A stretch of 44,912 nucleotides of DNA from Prevotella sp. (GTDB taxonomy: Bacteria; Bacteroidota; Bacteroidia; Bacteroidales; Bacteroidaceae). Location: positions 1-44,912 of the forward strand of contig JAFPVC010000056.1 of NCBI GenBank assembly GCA_017413085.1. The letters run 5' to 3'. The notes under the pieces are model-generated. The model did no database searches and was not told where the DNA came from. It worked only from the letters and a program-made list of their open reading frames with translations. Below, piece by piece: positions 23,976-32,194 of the stretch (the stretch's first letter is position 1; every line of letters starts with the position of its first letter). The translations under genes and the position numbers were made by a program.

Positions 23976-24878
23976 TCACAACTCAGGATGCAAGACCCAG
24001 ATGCCAAGTTGCGTGGGGTGTTTCTTCATATATTGTTGCAGAGTCATGGGCTCAAGCACCACCTTGCCTCTTACCTGCGAAGCATTCAACAGATGTAACT
24101 TGCCATCCTTGCCCCACGAGGCTATGCCGATGTGTGTTGTATCCAATCCTTTTTTCTTAGTAGCTATGGCAAGTATGTCGCCATCACGCACATAACCACC
24201 AAGTTGTTTCTTCGACAAACCTGTTTTCGCTGACGGAATGTAATACACCACCCTACCTTTGGATGCCTGTTCCTTAGCTGCTATTGCCTTTATATCAGAA
24301 GCATTCCCTGCCAACATCTTATAAGCCGACGAATGCGTGGTCATGTAATCAATATTAATAGTCTGTTTCCTTATATAAGACGGTAGAACCCTACCCTGCT
24401 CTGCACGCTTATGCATATCGTCATCCATAGATGTTGACACCAAGCCCTTTTTCTTATTCCTATCCATCCACCATAGGAAATAATGGTTACGACTCACATA
24501 TCCTTCGGGCTTACCATTCTCATAGCGTATAGTCTGCAAGTTTCGGCAGTAGTCATCCCACTTGACAGAACCGCCCTTTGTCGTCAGACACAATGCAAAA
24601 ACGGTCTCCACAAACGTTGTACAGTCCATTTGCCGTAAGTTCACTACAAGTTGCTCCGTCTTATTCACCTCCAGCGTATGCGCCACATAAGGTACACCTT
24701 GCAGTTTCTTCCCATAATATAGCATCAGGTTCAATTGTTTGTTCTCACCATAAGCCTTTCTTCCTTCTGCAAGCAGTTTCACTGTCAGCAAACTGTCAGC
24801 CGTACTGTAGGTAATGCCGGCAGCATGTGAAGCAGCCTTCACTGACAGCAACATTAATAACAAAATAAGTTTCTTCAT
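23976..24878 (-). CDS. DUF1460 amidase-like secreted protein
   Basis: The product is 300 residues with a Sec signal peptide (KKLILLLMLLSVKAASHAAG). The fold is NlpC/P60-like by family knowledge. The likely catalytic cysteine is Cys86 in RQMDCTTFVETVF, with histidines in DTTHIGIASWG (His249) and LHLLNAS (His262). DUF1460 members are regarded as N-acetylmuramoyl-L-alanine amidase-like enzymes acting on peptidoglycan fragments in the periplasm. It is the last gene of a leftward run, 63 nt after a membrane-protein gene. Confidence 0.88.
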   Translation of the reverse strand: MKKLILLLMLLSVKAASHAAGITYSTADSLLTVKLLAEGRKAYGENKQLNLMLYYGKKLQGVPYVAHTLEVNKTEQLVVNLRQMDCTTFVETVFALCLTTKGGSVKWDDYCRNLQTIRYENGKPEGYVSRNHYFLWWMDRNKKKGLVSTSMDDDMHKRAEQGRVLPSYIRKQTINIDYMTTHSSAYKMLAGNASDIKAIAAKEQASKGRVVYYIPSAKTGLSKKQLGGYVRDGDILAIATKKKGLDTTHIGIASWGKDGKLHLLNASQVRGKVVLEPMTLQQYMKKHPTQLGIWVLHPEL

Positions 24879-24941
24879 GTTTCACATATTTCTTTCCCGT
24901 TAAAACACCGAAATAGCACCAATACTACGGCAACATTTAGA

Positions 24942-26189
24942 CTAATGACGTGCTGCACCACTACCCATATAGTAGTAATACCAATACGTGCCAAAGAATG
25001 AATCGCGCAGGGCAGAACGACGTAACTGTGAGTTTTTATTAGCACGCATGACAGACAGGAAATCATCATAATCAGCTTCTACCGAAGTGTCATGATACAG
25101 TGTTTTGTCCATAATGCGACCATAAAGCACACAAGCTTCTCGGTAGTGTTGCGGTAAACTATCATTTAGTGCATAATAGCTTGGCAACGCCTTGGCGAAT
25201 CCTTTCAAGTCACGGTCAAGAAGATAAGCACAGAGCAAATAGTCTTTCGCGACCTTACTGCACACAGGCTTTGCAACAGAATCTCGCTTTTCGCGACTAA
25301 GCAGCGTGTCATTATACACGACTTGGCGCATACGTTCACGCTGCAACTGACGCCCTATCATAACAACAGGATGTTCATCACGGTTGAACGGTACAAATCC
25401 TATAGTCTGCCACAAGCCATACCCACTTCCCAGCAGGAAGGCATTTGACTTGTCACTACAGGCTATGATCGAACGTGAACCGCCAGTAATTTCATACTTA
25501 AACAGGCACTCGCCCAACTGACAAACGCTGTCACGATCGTATGTGTTTGCAAGAGCCATTGCACGCAACATCGTTAATGCAGAATCATTATCATATTGTG
25601 GGAATCCCTGTCTTAAAGCCATGTCATACTGCCGTTGACTCACATATCGTTCTACAGCAAGCCGCGTATGCAGAGTGCGATCATTATTACCCATGGCATA
25701 GACTGTAAGAATTTGAAGAAAAAACAACAAACCGTTAATCCACCAAGGGTGCGAAAGAAAACTATGCGCTCGCAACGGCTGCAGGTAAGCCTTGTAAGAA
25801 ACAGCCGCACGCATGGAAAACACGGCTATGATGAGCATAAGGAAGCCAAATGCCAGCCATCCCCAAGCACCATGCACGCTGCTCCCCTCCTGCCTGACAG
25901 CAGTGAGCATACCAAGCAGTATGAGCGAGGGGAAATAACAAAGCGTATGAAAACGTAACGGCAAACGGCTGAACATTGCGGTAAGTACTGCAACAGCAAA
26001 CACAACCGACGTTATGACAACGCCACCAACAATACGGTCATAGTGTTTCAACCCGTCAGACCACGCATACTGCGTCATTGCCAGCACATCACACTGGTAA
26101 AAAAAGACGTAGCTTATCACAAAAACCACAAAAAGCGCAGCACATACTGCCTTCATGGCAGTAGCGCTGCCTTTTGATTTTCCTTGCAT
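24942..26189 (-). CDS. Multi-spanning membrane protein with large C-terminal domain (DUF6057-like)
   Basis: The product is 415 residues. Five or so hydrophobic segments occupy the N-terminal half (for example KAVCAALFVVFVISYVFFYQ, VVITSVVFAVAVLTAMFS and HTLCYFPSLILLGMLTA). The C-terminal half is helical and soluble, with TPR-like character (RQYDMALRQGFPQYDNDSAL; FAKALPSYYALNDSLPQHYR). The pattern FFYQCDVLAMTQYAWSDG fits a Bacteroidales-specific family I recall as DUF6057, of unknown function. It lies between glgB and the DUF1460 gene on the same strand. Confidence 0.7.
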   Translation of the reverse strand: MQGKSKGSATAMKAVCAALFVVFVISYVFFYQCDVLAMTQYAWSDGLKHYDRIVGGVVITSVVFAVAVLTAMFSRLPLRFHTLCYFPSLILLGMLTAVRQEGSSVHGAWGWLAFGFLMLIIAVFSMRAAVSYKAYLQPLRAHSFLSHPWWINGLLFFLQILTVYAMGNNDRTLHTRLAVERYVSQRQYDMALRQGFPQYDNDSALTMLRAMALANTYDRDSVCQLGECLFKYEITGGSRSIIACSDKSNAFLLGSGYGLWQTIGFVPFNRDEHPVVMIGRQLQRERMRQVVYNDTLLSREKRDSVAKPVCSKVAKDYLLCAYLLDRDLKGFAKALPSYYALNDSLPQHYREACVLYGRIMDKTLYHDTSVEADYDDFLSVMRANKNSQLRRSALRDSFFGTYWYYYYMGSGAARH

Positions 26190-26234
26190 TTCTTCTTATT
26201 ACTTTTGCTGTCTATACATTAATTATTCAGAAAC

Positions 26235-28376
26235 TCAGTTTTTTCTAAGGACTACGGCAGATCGTGCCGGTATATATAGTTTCAGCCACTCTTTCTTGTC
26301 ACCTACATAGGCAGGATCATAGTTAGTGAGATGACTCACACTGTCGTCAGCAAAACCAAAACCGCCATAATCCTTGGAGTCTGTGTTAAGCACAACAGAA
26401 TATGAACCCAACGGAACAAGGAAGCCATAGTCTGTAAATGAACGCGTTGGCGAGAAATTAAACACAAAAAGCAAATCACCACGCATGAACGCCATTACCT
26501 GATCACCCTCGTTAACCCATATCTCGCGCACAGGTGTGAGATTAAACTTCTTCTCTGAGTGTATCACTTCCATCATCTTGCGGTCAAAATCGCCAAGCCA
26601 ATGGTAACACAATTCCTTATTATCCACCAGATTCCACTGCCTTCGTGCATACTTGCAACTCCATCCGTTGCCCTCACGCGGGAAGTCAATCCACTCTGGA
26701 TGTCCCCACTCATTGCCCATGAAGTTAAGGTAACCTCCCCCCATAGTTGATGCTGTAACAAGACGTATCATCTTGTGCAGGGCTATGCCACGACGTGCGC
26801 AGTCATTCTCATCACCCTTCTTGAAATGCCAGTACATATCAGCATCAATCAAACGGAAAATGATAGTCTTATCACCCACCAGTGCCTGATCATGGCTCTC
26901 TGCATAAGAGATAGTCTTCTCATCGGCACGGCGGTTAGTCATCTCCCAGAATATGTCGCGCGGATTCCATTGCTCATCCCTCTTTTCCTTAATCATCTTT
27001 ATCCAGTAGTCTGGCAATCCCATTGCCAGACGATAATCGAAGCCAAGACCGCCATCTTCAAACTTAGCCGCAAGTCCCGGCATACCCGACATCTCCTCAG
27101 CTATGGTTATGGCATTCTTGTTGACCTCATGAATAACCTTGTTGGCAAGAGCAAGATAGCAAAGTGCATTATCATCCTGACCACCATTGAAATAGTCGCC
27201 GTAACTACCGAAATCTACACCGAGGCCATGGTTATAATAGAGCATGGAAGTGACACCGTCAAAACGGAAACCATCGAAATGGAACTCATCAAGCCAATAC
27301 TTGCAATTAGAAAGCAGGAAGTGCATCACCTGATCCTTGCCATAGTCGAAACACAAACTGTCCCACTGGTTATGCTCGCGGCGATCGCCTTGATAGAAAT
27401 ACTGACACGGATCACCACAGAGGTTACCAAGTCCTTCAACTTCATTCTTGACAGCGTGAGAGTGAACGAGATCCATTATGACAGCAATACCGTTCTTATG
27501 AGCCTCGTCAATGAGAGCTTTCAGTTCCTCTGGCGTACCGAAACGACTTGACGGAGCAAAGAAATTGCTCACATGATAACCGAACGACCCATAGTATGGA
27601 TGCTCCTGTATCGCCATCACTTGTATACAGTTATAGCCAGCTTTGATAACTCTTGGCAGAACTTTCTCACGGAACTCCGTATATGACCCCACCTTCTCAG
27701 CATCCTGAGCCATACCCACATGACACTCATAAATAAGCAGCGGGTCAACAGACGGCTTAAAAGTTTTCTTCTTCCACTTATACTCCTCTTCAGGTGCCCA
27801 GACCTGGGCGGAGAAGACCTTCGTCTCGTCATCCTGTACCACGCGGCGTACCCAAGCCGGTATGCGCTCACCCTGACCACCGTCCCACTTTACGAACATC
27901 TTATACAAATCACCATGCTTCATGGCAGTCTTGGGGAGTTTCAGTTCCCAGTCCTGTCCGTTTTTACTTTTTTTCAAGCGGTATTTCTGCGTAGGTGTCC
28001 AGTTATTGAAATCGCCAATAAGATATATGTCGGTAGCATTAGGTGCCCATTCACGGAAAACCCAACCGCCATCTGCATTACGTTGTAGTCCATAGTACAT
28101 GTATCCCGTGGCAAAGTCTGACAATGTCATCTTACCATTGTTAGTCAGGTGGTTAATCATCCACTCGGCATGGTCATGACGACCGCGTATAGCATCCTCA
28201 AAGGGCTCAAGCCACGGGTCACGCTGAACTATTCCTATATGCAATGGTGCTTGGGGCTGCTTTTCAACAGTTTTCTTTGTCGCAGCCTTTCTGGTGGTGG
28301 CAGCAGCCTTTTTGGCAACCGCCGGTTTCTTTGCGGCAGTGGTCTTAGTCGCAGGAGTTTTCTTCGTTTCTGCCAT
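26235..28376 (-). CDS. glgB: 1,4-alpha-glucan branching enzyme with basic Lys/Ala-rich N-terminal tail
   Basis: The enzyme makes alpha-1,6 branches in glycogen. The product is 713 residues. A CBM48-like domain (about 85-190, FREWAPNATDIYLIGDFNNW) is followed by a GH13 barrel of the eukaryote-like subtype. Motifs are YECHVGMAQ, DLVHSHAVKN, FHFDGFRFDGVTSM (nucleophile Asp near 371), ITIAEEMSG (acid/base Glu near 425) and YAESHDQALVG (near 493). Residues 1-44 are an extension of alternating Lys, Ala and Thr (KKTPATKTTAAKKPAVAKK), like a histone H1 tail, not needed for catalysis. It lies 80 nt after yhcH with a hairpin between. Confidence 0.95.
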   Translation of the reverse strand: MAETKKTPATKTTAAKKPAVAKKAAATTRKAATKKTVEKQPQAPLHIGIVQRDPWLEPFEDAIRGRHDHAEWMINHLTNNGKMTLSDFATGYMYYGLQRNADGGWVFREWAPNATDIYLIGDFNNWTPTQKYRLKKSKNGQDWELKLPKTAMKHGDLYKMFVKWDGGQGERIPAWVRRVVQDDETKVFSAQVWAPEEEYKWKKKTFKPSVDPLLIYECHVGMAQDAEKVGSYTEFREKVLPRVIKAGYNCIQVMAIQEHPYYGSFGYHVSNFFAPSSRFGTPEELKALIDEAHKNGIAVIMDLVHSHAVKNEVEGLGNLCGDPCQYFYQGDRREHNQWDSLCFDYGKDQVMHFLLSNCKYWLDEFHFDGFRFDGVTSMLYYNHGLGVDFGSYGDYFNGGQDDNALCYLALANKVIHEVNKNAITIAEEMSGMPGLAAKFEDGGLGFDYRLAMGLPDYWIKMIKEKRDEQWNPRDIFWEMTNRRADEKTISYAESHDQALVGDKTIIFRLIDADMYWHFKKGDENDCARRGIALHKMIRLVTASTMGGGYLNFMGNEWGHPEWIDFPREGNGWSCKYARRQWNLVDNKELCYHWLGDFDRKMMEVIHSEKKFNLTPVREIWVNEGDQVMAFMRGDLLFVFNFSPTRSFTDYGFLVPLGSYSVVLNTDSKDYGGFGFADDSVSHLTNYDPAYVGDKKEWLKLYIPARSAVVLRKN

Positions 28377-28412
28377 AATCTCAACCTGTTGTTTTACGAT
28401 ATATTACAAGAA

Positions 28413-28443
28413 GGTATCGTAATCACATGCTGATTACGATACC
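28413..28443 (-). terminator. Perfect 13-bp palindrome between yhcH-type gene and glgB
   Basis: GGTATCGTAATCA and its exact complement are separated by CATGC. It contains the same CGTAATCA/TGATTACG core as the cluster at 11111-11206. It may attenuate transcription between the two genes. There is no strong T-run, only a short one leftwards (TTCTTG). Confidence 0.6.
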
Positions 28444-28457
28444 AGTGATATTGTATG

Positions 28458-28907
28458 CTAAGCCTTAACCTTAAATACGGCTTTTTTGAACATTTCCTCA
28501 TTGGATATACATGGTGTATGACCGTCTTGCGGAAAGAATATAGCCATCATTCCAGGACGGCACGTTGCATATGTAGAACTCGGCTGTTCAGGATATTTAG
28601 TCACATCCTTCTCTGCGTTATACTCAGCCTCGACGCTGATATCCTCAAGCGGCAGGTAACCGTATGTCTCCTCACCATCTATAGGTATCTGAATGTCGAG
28701 CATGTTGCGGTGTGTTTCCATCACAGCCTCGTCGGGCATCTTACCTTTCTGGTTGATGATATTCACGAAGAGTTCCTTACCCTTAATCTCATGTTTTCCC
28801 GGCTCAAGGGCTGCAAGGTCATTCTCCTCAAGAAACTTAATTACGTCAGCAAACAAAGGGTTTATACCAACGTAGCATTTTAGATTGTCAATAGTGTCGA
28901 TAATCAT
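28458..28907 (-). CDS. YhcH/YjgK/YiaL-family protein
   Basis: The product is 149 residues, the standard length of this cupin-like family (also called DUF386, related to the beta subunit of the Ebg beta-galactosidase). Conserved pieces are METHRNMLDIQIPIDGEETYGY and a C-terminal GMMAIFFPQDGHTPCI containing a metal-type His. Family members are associated with sialic acid and other sugar metabolism, and their exact reaction is not settled. It is located between a MORN protein gene (37 nt upstream) and glgB. Confidence 0.88.
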   Translation of the reverse strand: MIIDTIDNLKCYVGINPLFADVIKFLEENDLAALEPGKHEIKGKELFVNIINQKGKMPDEAVMETHRNMLDIQIPIDGEETYGYLPLEDISVEAEYNAEKDVTKYPEQPSSTYATCRPGMMAIFFPQDGHTPCISNEEMFKKAVFKVKA

Positions 28908-28944
28908 GATACTGTACTGTATTTTAGTTAATAATTATTTTTAA

Positions 28945-30060
28945 TTAGTCTTGCTGTCTCATTCCTTCTTCGTATGTGCCTTTGGCAATAATTTTCCCGT
29001 TGCGGTCTTTCTCTATGAATGCTCCATTGCGTACACCATCTTTATATGTGCCTTCAAAACGCACGCCATCCTTTGATTCTTCTATTGCCTTGCCATGTGG
29101 CTTTCCATTTTTATAAGATCCTTTAAACCTGTCGCCGTTGGCATAGTGCACTATTATCTCACCATTTGGCAAGCCATTTTTGAACGTTCCCTCATACTTG
29201 TCGCCGTTTTTCTTTGTGAGCACGCCCTTGCCATTCTGCTTGCCGGCCTTCCACAGGCCTACATACATATCACCGTTTTTCCAGACAAAGGTACCCTGAC
29301 CGTCCTTGTCGCCAGCTGTAAAATGCCCAGTGTATTTATCACCATTGGCATATTTCTCTATACCTTCACCAGTACGCACACCATCGGCGTAGTCTCCCTG
29401 ATAGGTATCGCCGTTACGATGCTTATAGACACCACGCCCATGCATCACGTCATTCGCCCACTGGCCTGTATACACGTCACCCGTGCTGTACTTGTACTCT
29501 CCCTTTCCGCTGCGCATATTGTCTATCCACTGGCCCGTATACTGACTGCCATCACCCCATTTGAACGTACCCTGACCGTTTTTCATATCGTTGTGCCATT
29601 CACCATCATAGTATGCACCACCACTGTAGGTATACCGTCCTTTGCCTTCACGCTTGTCCTGTTTCCAGTTTCCGTCATACACGTCACCGTTGTGATAGAA
29701 CATACGTCCGTGTCCCTCCTGATAGTCGCGGAACCAAAGACCCTCATAACGGTTATTGTCATTGAAATAGAATGTACCTTTGCCATGCTGCTGATCCTGA
29801 AACCACTCTCCTTCATAACGCTCGCCGTCAGAAAAGCTGTAAACTCCATACCCCTGGCGACGGCCTTTCTCATACTCTCCCTCATAAGTGTCTCCATTCG
29901 GAAATGTGGTGCGTCCTTTGCCGTTAGGCTTGCCGCCAAGCATTTCACCTTGATACTGGCCGTTATCTATTGTAGCACATGAACCAAGCGTCACCTTTTG
30001 AGCCTGAGCCAAGAGACTGACAGAAAGCAAAGTTATAGTCAATATGTTTGTTTTTCTCAT
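28945..30060 (-). CDS. Secreted MORN-repeat protein
   Basis: From MRKTNILTI the product is 371 residues, with a signal peptide ending AQA-Q. Practically the whole mature protein consists of about 14 MORN repeats of 23 residues, pattern GxYxGEWxxGxxxGxGxxxxxNG, for example DTYEGEYEKGRRQGYGVYSF and DVYTGQWANDVMHGRGVYKH. The last repeats degenerate (AIEESKDG, AFIEKDRNG). MORN arrays fold into an elongated beta structure that binds proteins or lipids. No enzyme domain is fused. The upstream start at 30087 is rejected since it would put a charged MGINNKKKQ before the signal peptide. A -7 element lies at 30105-30112. Confidence 0.9.
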   Translation of the reverse strand: MRKTNILTITLLSVSLLAQAQKVTLGSCATIDNGQYQGEMLGGKPNGKGRTTFPNGDTYEGEYEKGRRQGYGVYSFSDGERYEGEWFQDQQHGKGTFYFNDNNRYEGLWFRDYQEGHGRMFYHNGDVYDGNWKQDKREGKGRYTYSGGAYYDGEWHNDMKNGQGTFKWGDGSQYTGQWIDNMRSGKGEYKYSTGDVYTGQWANDVMHGRGVYKHRNGDTYQGDYADGVRTGEGIEKYANGDKYTGHFTAGDKDGQGTFVWKNGDMYVGLWKAGKQNGKGVLTKKNGDKYEGTFKNGLPNGEIIVHYANGDRFKGSYKNGKPHGKAIEESKDGVRFEGTYKDGVRNGAFIEKDRNGKIIAKGTYEEGMRQQD

Positions 30061-30104
30061 CTGTTTCTTCTTATTATTTATGCCCACTCAAGGCAATTAT
30101 GCTC

Positions 30105-30112
30105 CAAAGTTA
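30105..30112 (-). promoter_or_regulatory. MORN gene promoter, -7 element
   Basis: The reverse strand reads TAACTTTG followed by GAGCATAA, about 45 nt before the chosen start. Confidence 0.6.
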
Positions 30113-30208
30113 CTAATTTTATTTGAATAATCGGTCATAATGCAACATTTTTTATGATTATTAATATTTTTCTTATGTTTCCATGCACGCATTTCTATAA
30201 AATATGTG

Positions 30209-30216
30209 TAACTTTG
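30209..30216 (+). promoter_or_regulatory. kdsB promoter, -7 element (near-leaderless)
   Basis: TAACTTTG is followed by CACT and directly by the kdsB ATG at 30221. Transcription would begin at or within a base or two of the start codon. Confidence 0.65.
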
Positions 30217-30220
30217 CACT

Positions 30221-30970
30221 ATGAAGACTATTGTAATCATACCGGCGCGATATGCGTCTACACGTTTCCCTGGCAAGCCACTGGCCATGCTGGGGGGGAA
30301 GTCGGTGATAAGCCGTGTCTATGAGCAAGTAAGCAAACTGGACGTCGAGGCATGTGTGGCTACTGATGACGAACGTATACGCGAGCATGTCATTTCATGG
30401 GGCGGCAACGTGGTGATGACACGCGCTGACCACAAGAGCGGAACCGACCGCATTGAGGAAGCCATTGAAAATTTGGAAGCCCAAGGCACGCACTACGATG
30501 TTGTCGTGAACGTACAGGGAGACGAGCCATTCATACAGCCAAGTCAGATAGAGGCGGTTATCAACTGCTTCAATGACCCTGGCACACAGATTGCAACACT
30601 CGGAATAAAATTTGGCAATGACTGGCAGGCCGTGAACAATCCTAATTCCCCAAAAATCGTAACCGACAATCAAGGGTTTGCCTTGTACTTCAGCCGTTCG
30701 GTTATACCCTATTGCCGCAGCAAGGAACAGAAGGATTGGCCGAACACATTTCCTTACTTTAAGCACATCGGCTTATATGCATACAAACGTGAAGTGCTGC
30801 ATGAGGTCACGCAACTGCCACAATCGTCACTTGAACTGGTCGAAAGCCTTGAGCAACTGCGTTGGCTGCAGAACGGCTACCGCATAAAAGTGGCAGAGAC
30901 AACCGTTGAAACAATTGGCATTGACACTCCTGATGACTTGGCAAAAGCAGAGGAATGGCTGAAGAACTGA
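30221..30970 (+). CDS. kdsB: 3-deoxy-manno-octulosonate cytidylyltransferase
   Basis: This cytosolic enzyme activates Kdo as CMP-Kdo for lipid A-core assembly. The product is 249 residues, normal length. Motifs are IIPARYASTRFPGKPLA (7-23, CTP binding), ATDDERI, VNVQGDEPFIQPSQIE (about 100) and a C-terminal ETTVETIGIDTPDDL. Its last codons overlap the possible start of the next gene. The ATG is only 4 nt behind a -7 promoter element. Confidence 0.97.
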   Translation: MKTIVIIPARYASTRFPGKPLAMLGGKSVISRVYEQVSKLDVEACVATDDERIREHVISWGGNVVMTRADHKSGTDRIEEAIENLEAQGTHYDVVVNVQGDEPFIQPSQIEAVINCFNDPGTQIATLGIKFGNDWQAVNNPNSPKIVTDNQGFALYFSRSVIPYCRSKEQKDWPNTFPYFKHIGLYAYKREVLHEVTQLPQSSLELVESLEQLRWLQNGYRIKVAETTVETIGIDTPDDLAKAEEWLKN

Positions 30971-31725
30971 ATATGCACAACACCACGACAGATAATCTGA
31001 TAACGATGATGAGAATCGGCGCCTTCGGCATGGACGAAGGCGATACCCTGCATGACATGTCGCCACATAAATGGAGGGTACTGGTGGCTGCTGCCGAAAA
31101 GCTGCGGGTTCTACCATGCATAGCGGAAGCTACCAAGACAATTGACAGCGAGAGCAACTGTACAAAGCTGTTGCGCGAACTGTTTGACAAGTACAGCAGC
31201 GCACTGCAGCAACAGACGCAAGAACATTACAACTACAGTAATGCCAAACTATTTAACATAATGACTTCACGCAGATGGGAGGGAGTGGTTAACGAGGAGA
31301 CAAGCAGCAAAAACATGTCGGAAACTACACTTAACATGCTGGATATCATCATAGCCAACATGGACGACATGATTACAAGCGACATCACTCCCATTGGCAT
31401 TATCACGCTGGGGCGCTTCATCCGCCAGAACAAGGCAAGCATAGACTATGACAAACTGCTGAGATGGATTTCTCACATTGGATTGGTTCAAGTGGCACAG
31501 TTGGAGGGCAGCATGCTTATTGACTGTTTCGGGTTCACCGAAGAAGAGTTGCCATTCGTAAGAAAAATCCACAAAAAAGCCGGTAAACTCCTACGACACA
31601 GCGTCAGCAAGGCGTTTACCAGCCATTCTTTCAGTATTGCCACAAAACTTAATGTTGCAATGCTCGAAACCGTAAGCAACAGGTTCATGGGGGCTATCAC
31701 GACAATAACTGATATTGAAGAATAA
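30955..31725 (+). CDS. Conserved protein of unknown function downstream of kdsB
   Basis: The product is 256 residues, mostly helical, with no signal peptide or clear membrane span. Features include HKWRVLVAAAEKLRVLPCIA, a central segment with DMITSDITPIGIITLGRFIR and a basic end (KKAGKLLRHSVSKAFTSHS). I recognise no domain. If ATG 30955 is used the gene overlaps kdsB by 16 nt; ATG 30973 starts 2 nt after the kdsB stop. Either way the two are translationally linked. Its distance from other genes suggests a function tied to envelope synthesis, but only by position. Confidence 0.7.
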   Translation: MAEELNMHNTTTDNLITMMRIGAFGMDEGDTLHDMSPHKWRVLVAAAEKLRVLPCIAEATKTIDSESNCTKLLRELFDKYSSALQQQTQEHYNYSNAKLFNIMTSRRWEGVVNEETSSKNMSETTLNMLDIIIANMDDMITSDITPIGIITLGRFIRQNKASIDYDKLLRWISHIGLVQVAQLEGSMLIDCFGFTEEELPFVRKIHKKAGKLLRHSVSKAFTSHSFSIATKLNVAMLETVSNRFMGAITTITDIEE

Positions 31726-31759
31726 GCCCTCTCAGAACTATTACAATAGTTTTCTCCCA

Positions 31760-32194
31760 CTACCCTATCTGCCACCACTTTTTCTTCTTCGGAGGCAGTG
31801 TGGAATACATATCATTATGCACTTCCTCGTGCATAATGTCATTCCACGTAACGTTTTCCTTGACCATACGGTAGATGGTGCCCCAGTCGGGCAGTCCACC
31901 TACGTTGCGATCATCAATCCACAAATCCACCTTCAGTTTGCGTGAGAAATTGTTATTTTTCTCACGTTCTTCCTCTGGATAATCACGGTTCACGGCATAG
32001 AACTCCACACCGCGCTCACGGCACCAGTTAATGGCATCTTCAAGCAATGCTCCCTCACGCACTGTCCACAATATCAACTGATGTCCATCCTTTATAAGTT
32101 GTTTCAGTGTGTCAGTAGCAAAGGTGCGCTCCCTGCCAATCTTCGGATACTCATGGGTTACTATGGTTCCATCAAAATCTACCGCTATAGTCAT
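31760..32194 (-). CDS. HAD-family hydrolase of the capsule-associated type
   Basis: The product is 144 residues. HAD motif I is IAVDFDGTIVTHEYP (3-17, nucleophile Asp6 and acid Asp8). Motif II is LILWTVREG (Thr), and the acidic motif IV is DLWIDDRNVGG near residue 90. It is a small cap-less hydrolase. I recall a structurally studied Bacteroides thetaiotaomicron relative annotated as a capsule-associated hydrolase. Its start overlaps the stop of the tyrosine kinase gene by 4 nt (ATGA), so it is coupled to the exopolysaccharide operon. Substrate unknown. The C-terminus is basic and Trp-rich (KKKKWWQIG). Confidence 0.88.
   Translation of the reverse strand: MTIAVDFDGTIVTHEYPKIGRERTFATDTLKQLIKDGHQLILWTVREGALLEDAINWCRERGVEFYAVNRDYPEEEREKNNNFSRKLKVDLWIDDRNVGGLPDWGTIYRMVKENVTWNDIMHEEVHNDMYSTLPPKKKKWWQIG

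Noticed and set aside
26775-27551. 258-codon ORF on the plus strand
   Set aside because: It is antisense within glgB, with no family resemblance or promoter.
29095-29982. 295-codon ORF with hydrophobic character on the plus strand
   Set aside because: It is the mirror of the MORN repeats; its regularity is produced by the repeat codons on the other strand.
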